A stretch of DNA of 39,003 nt from Pseudogracilibacillus sp. (GTDB lineage Bacteria; Bacillota; Bacilli; Bacillales; Amphibacillaceae). The notes under the pieces are model-generated. The model was not told the DNA's origin and ran no database searches. It saw only the letters and a list, made by a program, of their open reading frames with translations. Every line of letters starts with the position of its first letter. The first letter of the stretch is position 1. The translations under genes and the position numbers were made by a program. Below are positions 9,166 to 17,703 of this stretch, piece by piece. The stretch spans positions 1-39,003 of the forward strand of contig JAPFCO010000133.1 of NCBI GenBank assembly GCA_026169505.1, read 5' to 3'.

Positions 9166-9931
9166 AAAAGAACCTGTATTTGGAATGTTTGTATCTATTC
9201 CTCACCCAATTGTTATTGAGATGATAGGCCATGCTGCATTCGATTTTGTCATTATAGATTACGAACATGCAACAACAAGTATGGAAACAATTGAAAACAT
9301 GATTCGATCAGCAGAATTATTAAATATCACTCCATTAGTTAGGATTTCTACTATTGAAAGAACGGAAATATTAAAAATATTGGATTGTGGTGCACAAGGG
9401 ATTGTAATTCCAAATGTAACATCTAAAGAACAGGTGGAAGAAGTCATTTATCATTCATATTATTATCCAATTGGAATGAGAAGTTTGAACAGTGGACGAC
9501 CAGGAATTTTCGGTAAGCACTCGTTAAAAGAATATATTTTAAAAGCAAACAAAGAATTAATGGTTATCCCGATGATAGAAAGTTTGACAGGTGTGAACGG
9601 AAGTGAATCTATTTTGTCCATACCGCAAGTCAGCTTTGTTTTAGAAGGAGCAGCTGATTTATCCCAATCACTTTCAGTGCCATGGGAAACGGAAAATGTA
9701 AAAGTGCAAGTTCATCTAGAAAAGCTATATACCATTGCAAGAAGTTGTAATGTACCATACGCCATGGTTTCCAGAAATAATCAAGCACATAAAAAGTGGG
9801 CACAAAAAGATGTGAATATTTTTGTGTTAGGAGATGAAAGAGGTACAGCATTTCGAGCATTTCAAGATAAATTGGAATATTACAAAAGTATAACTGGAGG
9901 ATTAAATATAAAATATGATGGAGCAGATTGA
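9131..9931 (+). CDS. sbnG: SbnG-like citrate synthase (HpcH/HpaI aldolase fold)
   Basis: Predicted to make citrate from oxaloacetate and acetyl-CoA for the siderophore, independent of the Krebs-cycle enzyme. I set the start at TTG 9131: AAGGAG lies 8 nt upstream and the protein then opens LRENTLKGKIARKEPVFGMF, like SbnG. Reading from an upstream ATG would add 20 residues inside the synthetase gene. The 266-residue protein has the aldolase signature FDFVIIDYEHA. R71, E150 and D176 fall one position from the SbnG active-site residues I recall as R72, E151 and D177. It overlaps both neighbours. The homologue AcsB in achromobactin clusters is the main alternative comparison. Confidence 0.87.
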   Translation: MRENTLKGKIARKEPVFGMFVSIPHPIVIEMIGHAAFDFVIIDYEHATTSMETIENMIRSAELLNITPLVRISTIERTEILKILDCGAQGIVIPNVTSKEQVEEVIYHSYYYPIGMRSLNSGRPGIFGKHSLKEYILKANKELMVIPMIESLTGVNGSESILSIPQVSFVLEGAADLSQSLSVPWETENVKVQVHLEKLYTIARSCNVPYAMVSRNNQAHKKWAQKDVNIFVLGDERGTAFRAFQDKLEYYKSITGGLNIKYDGAD

Positions 9932-11126
9932 AAGATTAATATCAGAACATATAAACAAAGACAATCCAGTTTGTGCATACATTTACGATATAGAAGGAAT
10001 GAAACACCATGTTAAAAAAATGGTCGAGTTAATGCCTAAGCAAACATTTTTATTTTATGCCATTAAAGCAAATCCGGATAAAGAGATAATTAAAGCTCTG
10101 TTACCGTTAGTAAAAGGGTTTGAAGTAGCATCAATTGGAGAGCTATTAAAAGTTAGGGAAGTATCGCAAACTGCACCTGTTTTATTTGGTGGTCCGGGAA
10201 AGAAAGATTATGAACTTAAAGCGGCACTTCAAGAAAATGTGTCATATATTCATATTGAAAGCCTTCTAGAGTTAAGGAGATTAATCATTTTAGCAAAAGA
10301 ATTAAATAAGTATATAAAGGTTTTATTACGAATCAATCTTAAAGCAGTTGAATTACCAATAACCAATATATCAATGGGGGGGCGACCAAGTCAGTTTGGA
10401 TTAGATGAAGACAAGGTAGAAGAGGCGATCACCCTGTTATTTGCAGCTGAAAATACGCATATACAATTTAGCGGATTTCACTTTCATTCTTTATCGAATA
10501 ATTTAGAAGCTGCTTCACATGTGGAGATGATACGTCATTATATACGTCGGGTAAAAGAATGGGAACAACTCTATGCCTTAGATGTTCAACTTATTAATGT
10601 AGGTGGGGGTTTTGGTGTATCTTATGAGGAACAATTCGAGTTTAATTGGCGAGAATTTATTACCTTGCTCACAAAGAGCACAGAGTTCCAAGCGTTAGAA
10701 GATGTTCCAATCTATTTTGAGCCTGGGAGGATTATAGTAGCAGAATTCGGTTATTATGTTACTGAAATAATCGATATAAAAAAGTCATATGATCAATTCT
10801 TTGGGATAGTTAGGGGTGGAACACACCATAATCGATTACCAGCATCTTGGGACCATAATCAGCCATTTACGATTATACCGCAAGAGAATTGGTCATATCC
10901 ATTTAAAAGACCATGCGTGCACCATTCAAAAGTAACGATAGTTGGTGAGTTGTGTACACCAAAAGATCAATTTTATAAAGATGCTTTCATTGAAAAATTA
11001 CGTGTGGGAGATATTATTATGTTTGAAAAATCGGGAGCATATTGTTGGACAATTTCGCATCATGATTTTTTAGGACATCCACATCCCGACTTTCACTATA
11101 TTATGGAAGGAAATAATTATGTATAA
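9915..11126 (+). CDS. sbnH: SbnH-like PLP-dependent decarboxylase
   Basis: Fold-type III (alanine racemase-like barrel) decarboxylase. In staphyloferrin B synthesis the homologue decarboxylates the citryl-diaminopropionate intermediate to give the ethylenediamine unit. The 403-residue protein carries the PLP lysine in FYAIKANPD (about residue 50), the PLP-stacking histidine in FHFHSLSNN, the phosphate-binding GGGFGV loop, EPGRIIV, and the active-site cysteine block GELCTPKDQF with SGAYCW. ATG 9915 or 9918 may be used. It overlaps the citrate synthase gene by 17 nt and the next synthetase by 8 nt. Related diaminopimelate and ornithine decarboxylases are excluded by context rather than by a clear specificity residue. 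Confidence 0.88.
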   Translation: MMEQIERLISEHINKDNPVCAYIYDIEGMKHHVKKMVELMPKQTFLFYAIKANPDKEIIKALLPLVKGFEVASIGELLKVREVSQTAPVLFGGPGKKDYELKAALQENVSYIHIESLLELRRLIILAKELNKYIKVLLRINLKAVELPITNISMGGRPSQFGLDEDKVEEAITLLFAAENTHIQFSGFHFHSLSNNLEAASHVEMIRHYIRRVKEWEQLYALDVQLINVGGGFGVSYEEQFEFNWREFITLLTKSTEFQALEDVPIYFEPGRIIVAEFGYYVTEIIDIKKSYDQFFGIVRGGTHHNRLPASWDHNQPFTIIPQENWSYPFKRPCVHHSKVTIVGELCTPKDQFYKDAFIEKLRVGDIIMFEKSGAYCWTISHHDFLGHPHPDFHYIMEGNNYV

Positions 11127-12963
11127 GACAATTATAGAATCGATCGACTTGACGGCAGAAGAAATAATAATGAAAGATTTAATGGATGTATTTATTGCAG
11201 AGCAGTTTTTTTCAATAAATACAGCTACAACTAAAAGGCTTATCGATATGTCAAATGATGTTCAAAGTTTATATCCCCAAAATAAAGAAGCACTTATTTA
11301 TGTAGGCGAATGGTGTTTTATAGTTGAAAAGAGTTATAGACAAGGATATCAATGGATCAGTCGCTCAACGGTATATAGTCAGAATAGCAACAGAGATTGG
11401 GAAATAATTAATTCTCCAATTGCATTAGCTGAGGCTGTATTACAGTGGTCTTTATCTACAAAGGAATATAAACATACTAGTGTAGGAAAATTCATTAATA
11501 GTGTAAAAAAATCTGTATCTCAGTTAGCATACAGTATGAAAGGGATGAATTTTAACTCTCTTACACCTCAAAGCTCATATGATTGGTTCGTGAAAGGAGA
11601 AATGATAGCATCCTTAAGGGATCGTCCATTTCATCCCACAGCTAAAGCTAAGATTGGTTTCACTCCTGAAGAATACCATCATTTTATGGCCGAGTTTAAT
11701 CAACAGACTTATTTTAACTGGATAGCTATCCAGAATGATTATGTTATGAAAAGTTCAACAGCAACATATCAAAATTGTTTCAGTATGTTGACTCCGACTC
11801 AGAGTCAAACTATTGAGGATGAATTATGTTCAAAAGGGATCAAACAAGATCAATACACCATTATACCTGTACATCCTTGGCAACTTGATCATGTTATTTC
11901 ATTGAATTTTACACGGGAAATAAAAAATAAAACAGTCATTGTTTTAGATACTAAGACAGATGGTTTTTTAGCTACATCGTCTCTTCGTTCCTTTTTATCG
12001 AAAAAGGGATCGACAAAGATGTTAAAATTACCAATTAGTGTTACATCACTTGGAGCTATGCGATACTTACCTGTCGTCAAATTATTAAATGGAAATGCTG
12101 GTGAGAAAATGTTTCGACAAGCAATTAATTGTGACGATACACTAAAAGATAAAGTGTTTTTATGTGAGGAAAATAATTGGTGGGGATACATGCCTCCAGA
12201 TATGGGATTGTTTGATGATCATCCTCGACATTTAGCAGCTCAACTCCGATTATATCCTCAGGCCTTAATAAAGAAAGACATGAGAGTCATTCCAATGTCT
12301 TCATTAGGAGTTGTAGTGAATGAAAGTCATTTTATTGACGAGATATTTGGGCAGTCAATGGCAAAAAAAGATGTCATCCAATTTTATTCGGAATTAGTAA
12401 CAAACTTTTATGAGATTACGTTGAGATTATTTAAGGTTGGTATCGTACCGGAAATCCATGGTCAAAACTGTTGCTTAGTGTTAGATAAGAAAAAGATAAC
12501 GGGATTGTTATTTAGGGATCATGATTCGGTGCGTCTCTACCAGCCATATTTAGACAAACATGGAATTGAAGATCCTGGATATTATATCAGACCCGGTTAT
12601 TCAAATAGTCTTTATAATGAGACGGTTGAAAGCCTGATGTTTTATATTCAGTCATTGGGAACGCAAGTGAATTTAGCATCAATCATGGAAGCATTAGCAA
12701 AAGCTTATTCAATACCCGAAAAAACGTTTTGGTCTACCACTAAAAATGTGTTACAAGACACGTTAAAAATGATTGATCTTCCTAAACAAGATAAAAGTAA
12801 ATTACAAGATGAATTGTTTTACAGAAAGGAATGGCCATTGAAGTTAGTTGTGCGACCATTATTAGAAGCTGATGATGTACCAGGTGCGATGCCATCAGGC
12901 AAGGGAATAGGATATAACCCTTTTTATGAATTAGATGATAGAGGCACTTATGTTACTCATTAA
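11119..12963 (+). CDS. IucA/IucC-family siderophore synthetase, SbnC-like
   Basis: Third NIS synthetase, 614 residues. Landmarks: DRPFHPTAKAKIGFTPEEY, IPVHPWQLDHV, SSLRSFLSKKGSTKMLKLP in the nucleotide site, EIHGQNCCLVL and LLFRDHDSVRL. The segment after RDHDSVRL, with EDPGYYIRPGYSNSLY and an LGTQVNLASI stretch, is the form I associate with SbnC, the enzyme that adds alpha-ketoglutarate last. GGAAGG sits 8 nt before ATG 11119. In S. aureus sbnC lies before sbnD; here it follows sbnH. Family is certain; the SbnC subtype is a judgement from memory of sequence. Confidence 0.88.
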   Translation: MYKTIIESIDLTAEEIIMKDLMDVFIAEQFFSINTATTKRLIDMSNDVQSLYPQNKEALIYVGEWCFIVEKSYRQGYQWISRSTVYSQNSNRDWEIINSPIALAEAVLQWSLSTKEYKHTSVGKFINSVKKSVSQLAYSMKGMNFNSLTPQSSYDWFVKGEMIASLRDRPFHPTAKAKIGFTPEEYHHFMAEFNQQTYFNWIAIQNDYVMKSSTATYQNCFSMLTPTQSQTIEDELCSKGIKQDQYTIIPVHPWQLDHVISLNFTREIKNKTVIVLDTKTDGFLATSSLRSFLSKKGSTKMLKLPISVTSLGAMRYLPVVKLLNGNAGEKMFRQAINCDDTLKDKVFLCEENNWWGYMPPDMGLFDDHPRHLAAQLRLYPQALIKKDMRVIPMSSLGVVVNESHFIDEIFGQSMAKKDVIQFYSELVTNFYEITLRLFKVGIVPEIHGQNCCLVLDKKKITGLLFRDHDSVRLYQPYLDKHGIEDPGYYIRPGYSNSLYNETVESLMFYIQSLGTQVNLASIMEALAKAYSIPEKTFWSTTKNVLQDTLKMIDLPKQDKSKLQDELFYRKEWPLKLVVRPLLEADDVPGAMPSGKGIGYNPFYELDDRGTYVTH

Positions 12964-13543
12964 GAATAGAGTGAATTATTATTCTTACAAGGAAATACAA
13001 CAACTTCAAAAAATTAGCACTTCCACAATAGGGCATTTTACTGATTTTGGCTTTCTAACGCATTTAACTTGTAGTATCCCTATAACGAACGTTTTGGGTC
13101 CTGTATTGACAGTGAAATTGTCTAGTGGAGATGGAACTCATTTAAATAATGTATTACATCATGCGCAAAAAGGAGATATTTTAGTTATTGATACGTCAGG
13201 AAATAAAACACATGCTTGTTGGGGAGAGTTTCGATCAAGACGTGCTGAAGAAATTGGTTTAGCGGGAGTTATTATTAGCGGTGCTGTAACAGATTCTTCT
13301 TATTTGAAAAAAAGCAATGTACCAGTATTTTATGAGTCTGTTTCCCCAAGGACAACGAGCTCATTAAATTTAGAGGGTGAGATTAATACACCTGTTTGTG
13401 TAGGTGGCGTAGTTTTTGAATCTGGAGATTATGTTATTGCAGATGAAGATGGCATTTATAAGTTGAATCGATTGAATTATAAAGGGTTAATAGAACTAGC
13501 GCTTAAAAAAGAGCAATACGAAATAGAAAGAAGACAAAGCTAA
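12950..13543 (+). CDS. RraA-like protein in the siderophore operon, catalytic arginine replaced
   Basis: A 197-residue member of the RraA/HMG-aldolase/oxaloacetate-decarboxylase family (formerly called dimethylmenaquinone methyltransferase-like). It shows VLGPVLTVKLSSGDG, GDILVIDTSG, WGEFRSRRAEEIGLAGVII and the late VFESGDYVIADEDGIYKL block. Active aldolases end the central motif in an Arg-Asp pair; here it reads SGAVTDSSYL, so the Asp is kept but the Arg is Thr. That argues against normal aldolase chemistry. ATG 12950 is 6 nt after AGAGG and overlaps the synthetase gene by 14 nt; an alternative ATG lies at 12935. Placement beside a citrate synthase hints at a role around oxaloacetate or citrate, or an RNase E-inhibitor-like binding role. 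Unproven. Confidence 0.8.
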   Translation: MLLIKNRVNYYSYKEIQQLQKISTSTIGHFTDFGFLTHLTCSIPITNVLGPVLTVKLSSGDGTHLNNVLHHAQKGDILVIDTSGNKTHACWGEFRSRRAEEIGLAGVIISGAVTDSSYLKKSNVPVFYESVSPRTTSSLNLEGEINTPVCVGGVVFESGDYVIADEDGIYKLNRLNYKGLIELALKKEQYEIERRQS

Positions 13544-13605
13544 AGACCCTGTATTTTAACATAGGTGAGAAGTATTTCCATGTCAAGTTTACTAAGGTGA
13601 TGAAA

Positions 13606-14361
13606 ATGAATAATACAGTAATGACTGAATTAAAAAAATTCGATATACAGCTTGAATCGGAAACATTACAAGTAACAGATATATTTGATTTATTGGATGA
13701 TGAAAAGTGTGTGGCTTTTTTACAAAAGCAGATGGAAGAAATAAAAGCACCTACATTATCTGTTGCAGCCTCGTTGTTTTCTAAAAGGTATGCTTACTTA
13801 GTTGTGTCATCAACTTTATTTAGTATGGGAAAATATGATTGTGCACTTGTTTTACCTATTCAGGCATGTGGGCTAAACTCAGAACGTAAATTATGTATTA
13901 AGGCAGATATGTGTCACTGGTATCGGGTGGAAAGTATGCCAAGAGAACAATGGTGTGCGCATGTTATTCGATCGCTTTTTTCCAACCACTTGACCCCGCT
14001 ATTCTGTGCGCTACAAAGAAATGCGCGTGTACCGTCTAAAATATTATGGGAAAATGTCGCTGTCCGCATTAACTCTATTTATCGAAAAACATTAGCAAAG
14101 GAAACAAATCTAGTGAAGCGGCAACAATTGTACAATGATTTTTATTTCTTGAAAGAGGCAGAAGGAACATTATTTGGTACCGAAAAGAATCCTATAAAAG
14201 ACTATTTGAAAATAGGAGAGGCGCTCAAGTCGGACCCTTACCGAAAAACATGTTGCTTGTACTTTAGACTAGAGGAGGATTTAGAAGGGATCGGTTATTG
14301 CGCTAATTGTTTAATCAAAAAAAGAAAGTCTAGTAAATCATCGAATAAAAACTGCATCTAG
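13606..14361 (+). CDS. FhuF-like ferric-siderophore reductase (2Fe-2S)
   Basis: Likely reduces siderophore-bound Fe(III) in the cytoplasm so that iron is released after import. The 251-residue protein ends in a cysteine cluster, TCCLYFRLEEDLEGIGYCANC, that fits the FhuF/FchR 2Fe-2S pattern. The spacing is CC-x14-CxxC rather than the usual CC-x10-CxxC, a four-residue insertion. I chose ATG 13606 over ATG 13600 or GTG 13597 because AAGG lies 8 nt upstream. It follows the RraA-like gene after 62 nt and precedes the terminator, so it is probably the last gene of the Fur-controlled transcript. Confidence 0.8.
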   Translation: MNNTVMTELKKFDIQLESETLQVTDIFDLLDDEKCVAFLQKQMEEIKAPTLSVAASLFSKRYAYLVVSSTLFSMGKYDCALVLPIQACGLNSERKLCIKADMCHWYRVESMPREQWCAHVIRSLFSNHLTPLFCALQRNARVPSKILWENVAVRINSIYRKTLAKETNLVKRQQLYNDFYFLKEAEGTLFGTEKNPIKDYLKIGEALKSDPYRKTCCLYFRLEEDLEGIGYCANCLIKKRKSSKSSNKNCI

Positions 14362-14375
14362 CTTCAAATTTAAAT

Positions 14376-14417
14376 CCCCTCCTTTAAGTACCTGTAGGTA
14401 TACTTGAAGGAGGGTTT
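14376..14417 (+). terminator. Terminator of the siderophore operon
   Basis: CCCTCCTT pairs with AAGGAGGG, and the inner parts TAAGTA and TACTTG extend the stem, followed by TTTACTATTTT. It lies 14 nt after the FhuF-like stop codon. The T-tract is interrupted, so efficiency is uncertain. Confidence 0.75.
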
Positions 14418-14533
14418 ACTATTTTATCGAAAGCGTATTACTTAAGTCTCTATCTGAAATACTCATCGTTTACTTACTGACCTTATGCACTAGGGACCTT
14501 TTATTCAATTTGGATAAAATTGCTGAGAGTTCG

Positions 14534-14562
14534 TTGACAGGTTAATGTCGGAGTACTATTCT
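14534..14562 (+). promoter_or_regulatory. Likely SigA promoter of type VII effector locus 1
   Basis: TTGACA (14534-14539), 17-nt spacer, TATTCT (14557-14562). It is the best promoter match in the 446-nt gap before the DUF5082 gene and would give a leader of nearly 200 nt. The gap holds no other gene that I can support. Confidence 0.5.
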
Positions 14563-14807
14563 TAGTATGATGAATAAAAACTGTCATAAAATGGTGGATA
14601 TGTTTTTTAATTGAATGAATGACATGTTGCCAATTATTTTTATACTTGAAAATTACATACTATTAACCGAATAAATTTAGATGATATTTATATTTTACAT
14701 TAAAATAGACTTACAAAAAGTGAAATTGACACGTTAATATTAGGAGGGGGAAACAGATAACGTCGATTTACCAGTTAAAGGATCAAAAACGAACAGTATT
14801 AAAGGGG

Positions 14808-15179
14808 ATGGCTAATTCAAAGAATGGCATTTCAGACTTAGAAGATAAGATTTCAAAACTAAAAGAAGCTTCTAATCAATTAACAAAGAATATTTCTGAA
14901 TTAGAAACGATAAAAAGCTCTATTGATTCTTTAACCATAGAGTCTGGAAGATGGAACGGTGAAGAGAAAAAATCATTTAAAGAAGCGTATGATGAATATA
15001 AAGAGAAAGTCAAAATATATGTCACTGCAACAGAGGATGCAAAAGAAGCGATTGACGAGGATATAAAAAGGTATGAAGATAACTTAGATACTAAAATCAT
15101 AGGACTAAATAACTTGGAAAGTGCACTGGGTCGATTGGATGTTCAAATTACTCAAGCAGAAAAGGAGTCAGTTCGATGA
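14808..15179 (+). CDS. DUF5082 (YwqH-like) helical partner of LXG toxin, probable non-ATG start upstream
   Basis: Small all-helical protein of the kind that pairs with an LXG toxin N-terminus for type VII export. It is 123 residues from ATG 14808, with a WxG turn (RWNGEEKKSF, about residue 48) between two coiled helices. ATG 14808 has no usable ribosome binding site. The frame is open 17 codons further back to ATA 14757, 6 nt after a strong AGGAGGGGG. The added stretch (TSIYQLKDQKRTVLKG) looks like the normal YwqH N-terminus. Either ATA is used as a rare start or an original ATG has mutated. Its stop overlaps the next gene (ATGA). Confidence 0.75.
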   Translation: MANSKNGISDLEDKISKLKEASNQLTKNISELETIKSSIDSLTIESGRWNGEEKKSFKEAYDEYKEKVKIYVTATEDAKEAIDEDIKRYEDNLDTKIIGLNNLESALGRLDVQITQAEKESVR

Positions 15180-15478
15180 TAGATAAAATGGGTATAAATA
15201 CGGGTGAATTTCAATTATATATTTCAACTTTAAAATCCTCAGTTTCTGGTATAGAAAGTAGTATGGAAACAAATCGTACGTTTAATCAAACGAATATAGC
15301 TCCATTCACAAAAGACTTGGAACACATCATTAAAGCGATTGAATTAATAAATAAATACCAAACATTACTGCATTCGGACATTGATACGTTGGATCAAACT
15401 GGCAAGAAAATAAAAGAGACTGATGAAAGATTAGCAACAGGACCAAGAATTAATACGACAGGTCCACATCCACTGTGA
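15176..15478 (+). CDS. DUF5344 (YwqI-like) LXG partner protein
   Basis: A 100-residue helical protein of the YwqI/DUF5344 family, the second small chaperone-like partner usually encoded between ywqH and an LXG toxin gene. It is predicted to form a helical bundle with the toxin N-terminus before export through the type VII channel. AAAAGGAG lies a few bases before ATG 15176, which overlaps the stop of the DUF5082 gene. The C-terminal tail is short and rich in Thr, Gly and Pro. Identification rests on position and on the heptad pattern rather than on a unique motif. Confidence 0.75.
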   Translation: MIDKMGINTGEFQLYISTLKSSVSGIESSMETNRTFNQTNIAPFTKDLEHIIKAIELINKYQTLLHSDIDTLDQTGKKIKETDERLATGPRINTTGPHPL

Positions 15479-15541
15479 ACTAGGAGAGATATAAATGGGG
15501 AAAAAGTACATATATCTGAAGTTATTGAATTCTCTAATGAT

Positions 15542-16936
15542 ATGGAAACTGCTACAGTAGATCTAGAGTCAGGATTGAAAAAAGTTGAAAAGAGTATTGA
15601 TCGATTAAATGTAATGAGTTCATTTTCAGGCAAAACTGCTAAAGAAGCAAAAGATTATTTTAACACTCTTCATCAAACAGTTTTAAAGTCATTTGAACAT
15701 TTATTTACTGAACTTGATGAATCTTTAAAAGGACACTTGAATTCATTCCAATCTAGAGTTGACTCTAGTAATTTTGCAATAATTGAGAGTGATTATTTAA
15801 ATGAATTAGAAGAACATGTGAATGAAGATTATGAGCATTTAACAGAACAACAAGAATCGATTAGGGAGACAATCGCAAATGTCTCTGAAATTAGTAGTGC
15901 CAATCATCCATCGACATGGGCAGTCACTAGTGGACACAAATCGGTGGTGGAAATTATATCTAATATAGAAACAAAATTAGAATCCTTTACTAGTCTAAAT
16001 GAACAGGAAGTTTCAGAGGTAGGTGAATTGATACACCATATTGAAACGACGATTCAGGAGGCAGGTGCCGTGCCTGGAGATGGTCGATTTGTTGAATATA
16101 CAAAGAATTCTATATCTGTTAGCTTGCTAGCGTTGAAGGGGCAAAATCATGAAAGACATATAGCAGTGGTGAATGAAGCTGAAAAGGCCAAAGACGCAGC
16201 CATTAAAGATATGGATAACTCATCCCAAGAAATATTAATAAAAGCATTAAAAGATTTGGAGAAAGGTGAAATTGATGAAGCTGGATACTATAACTATTTG
16301 ACTGAACTAAATAAGTTAACAAATGAAGAGGACTTAGAAGAGGAAGTATCCGAGAGTTTTTTCCAATATGTTACAGATAACTTTGGTGGAGTTACGGATG
16401 ATATTGAAAGTAACGCCATTGCTGCATATCTTAAGCAAAGTATTCAAGATACTCGGAACAATAAATTAAGTCGGGCTGAATTAGTTAAAGCGATGAGTGC
16501 ACACAAGGCATCTTCTACATATAATTACTTGAAGAATAGTGGGGATAGACTATTAAACGTAGGAAGGGCAGTGAGTACGACATTATTTGGAGTAACTATA
16601 GTAGCGGGAACTTATTGGGATTATAATCTGACTGATAAAACTTTAGGAGAAGCATTTGCGAAAAATGCTACTGGAGGGGGAGCTGGTTTAGTTGGAGGTG
16701 TAAGTGGTTATGCAGGGATGTATGTTGTAGCGGCATATCTAGGTTCTACAACTCCAGTAGGTTGGGCAATAGGAGGTAGTATAGTTGTAGGTACAGGTTT
16801 TACAACGGGATTTAACTGGATTTACGATAATGACTTTGGAGATATACAAGATAAACTGGATTGGGCAGGACAACAAATAGACAAGGTTGGAGAGACAATA
16901 TATAGTGGTTTTGATTTAATAAATCCATTTAGTTAG
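15542..16936 (+). CDS. LXG-domain type VII effector with glycine-rich membrane-active C-terminus (TspA-like), disrupted start
   Basis: Secreted antibacterial effector candidate. The N-terminal ~200 residues are LXG-type helices (MSSFSGKTAKEAKDYFNTLH is the usual LEG.FTGKTA region). The last ~120 residues are glycine- and alanine-rich hydrophobic (TGGGAGLVGGVSGYAGMYVV, PVGWAIGGSIVVGTGFTTG), like the glycine zippers of the membrane-depolarising toxins TspA and TelE. Length is close to TspA. In-frame codons run back past ATG 15542 (KVHISEVIEFSND). The only ATG with a ribosome site (TAGGAGAG, ATG 15495) is one base out of frame; one extra G or A in its GGGGAAAAA run would join it. So the start is either frameshifted or a sequencing error. 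Membrane protein genes downstream are the expected immunity set. Confidence 0.75.
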   Translation: METATVDLESGLKKVEKSIDRLNVMSSFSGKTAKEAKDYFNTLHQTVLKSFEHLFTELDESLKGHLNSFQSRVDSSNFAIIESDYLNELEEHVNEDYEHLTEQQESIRETIANVSEISSANHPSTWAVTSGHKSVVEIISNIETKLESFTSLNEQEVSEVGELIHHIETTIQEAGAVPGDGRFVEYTKNSISVSLLALKGQNHERHIAVVNEAEKAKDAAIKDMDNSSQEILIKALKDLEKGEIDEAGYYNYLTELNKLTNEEDLEEEVSESFFQYVTDNFGGVTDDIESNAIAAYLKQSIQDTRNNKLSRAELVKAMSAHKASSTYNYLKNSGDRLLNVGRAVSTTLFGVTIVAGTYWDYNLTDKTLGEAFAKNATGGGAGLVGGVSGYAGMYVVAAYLGSTTPVGWAIGGSIVVGTGFTTGFNWIYDNDFGDIQDKLDWAGQQIDKVGETIYSGFDLINPFS

Positions 16937-16992
16937 TTATATAGTCTTGTATGGAAGCCAATGTGTGAGAACCTAGGGAGTGTGACAATTTA

Positions 16993-17646
16993 ATGAAATG
17001 TAAAGTGCGAGGAGTATATATGAATCCTTGGTATAGAGTTCTAACTATTGAGGGGAAAAGATATATTTTTGATATGGGTGGCTGGTCTTTCTGGAAAGTG
17101 TTATTCCCATTTGCTTACTGGATTTTCCCAAATACTGTTTATAAAATAAATGATGACGAATTGATAGAAAATATAATCGTACCCGAGGTGAAATCGAAAT
17201 CAACAGGGAGAAATGTTTTATTAGCAAGTGTTATTGGAATTGTTTTAGCTAATTTATTACAGCCATTAGTTAATTATTTTGATATTGAAGGTACTCCGTT
17301 TGTCAATACTATTATAGTTGTGCTTGTGTTTGCCATTATATTAGCCGTGTTTTTTTATATTAATATTAGTAGTAAGAAAAATCTAATGCAAATGATTGAT
17401 CTAAATCAATATGTAAGGCAACGATTGTGGATTCGTCCACAGTCTGCTAAACATTTTAGTTTTATCTTGTTTTCATATTTGTTTTTATTAGCGTTTATTA
17501 TTTTTATTGGGGCAGCACTTATTCATGTAGCAATAAATACAGTGATATTTTTATTTTGGATGATAATATTATCATTTTTATTATTTATTAATCTTGCGGC
17601 TGTTGGGGTTGGAGATACTACTGTGAAGTTTAAAATGGATAAATAG
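16993..17646 (+). CDS. DUF443-like multi-pass membrane protein, immunity candidate (copy A)
   Basis: Probably protects the cell from the membrane-active LXG toxin encoded just upstream. It has 217 residues with about five hydrophobic segments. The N-terminal block reads VLTIEGKRYIFDMGGWSFW and FPFAYWIFPNTVYKI, which is the DUF443 (tandem five-TM) layout of strand, LD.....W, then FP...W.IP. In S. aureus, TsaI immunity proteins of this family occur in arrays next to TspA. A GGGAGTG site lies about 12 nt before ATG 16993. The start of copy A is nearly identical to the broken copy at 18921. Confidence 0.75.
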   Translation: MKCKVRGVYMNPWYRVLTIEGKRYIFDMGGWSFWKVLFPFAYWIFPNTVYKINDDELIENIIVPEVKSKSTGRNVLLASVIGIVLANLLQPLVNYFDIEGTPFVNTIIVVLVFAIILAVFFYINISSKKNLMQMIDLNQYVRQRLWIRPQSAKHFSFILFSYLFLLAFIIFIGAALIHVAINTVIFLFWMIILSFLLFINLAAVGVGDTTVKFKMDK

Positions 17647-17703
17647 GCTGCAGTTGCTGATTCATTTAAACGAACGAGTAAGTATAGGAAGTGTGATCGT
17701 CTA

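Noticed and set aside
15394-15633. Minus-strand ORF across the LXG gene start
   Set aside because: Antisense shadow without ribosome site; does not explain the disrupted LXG start.
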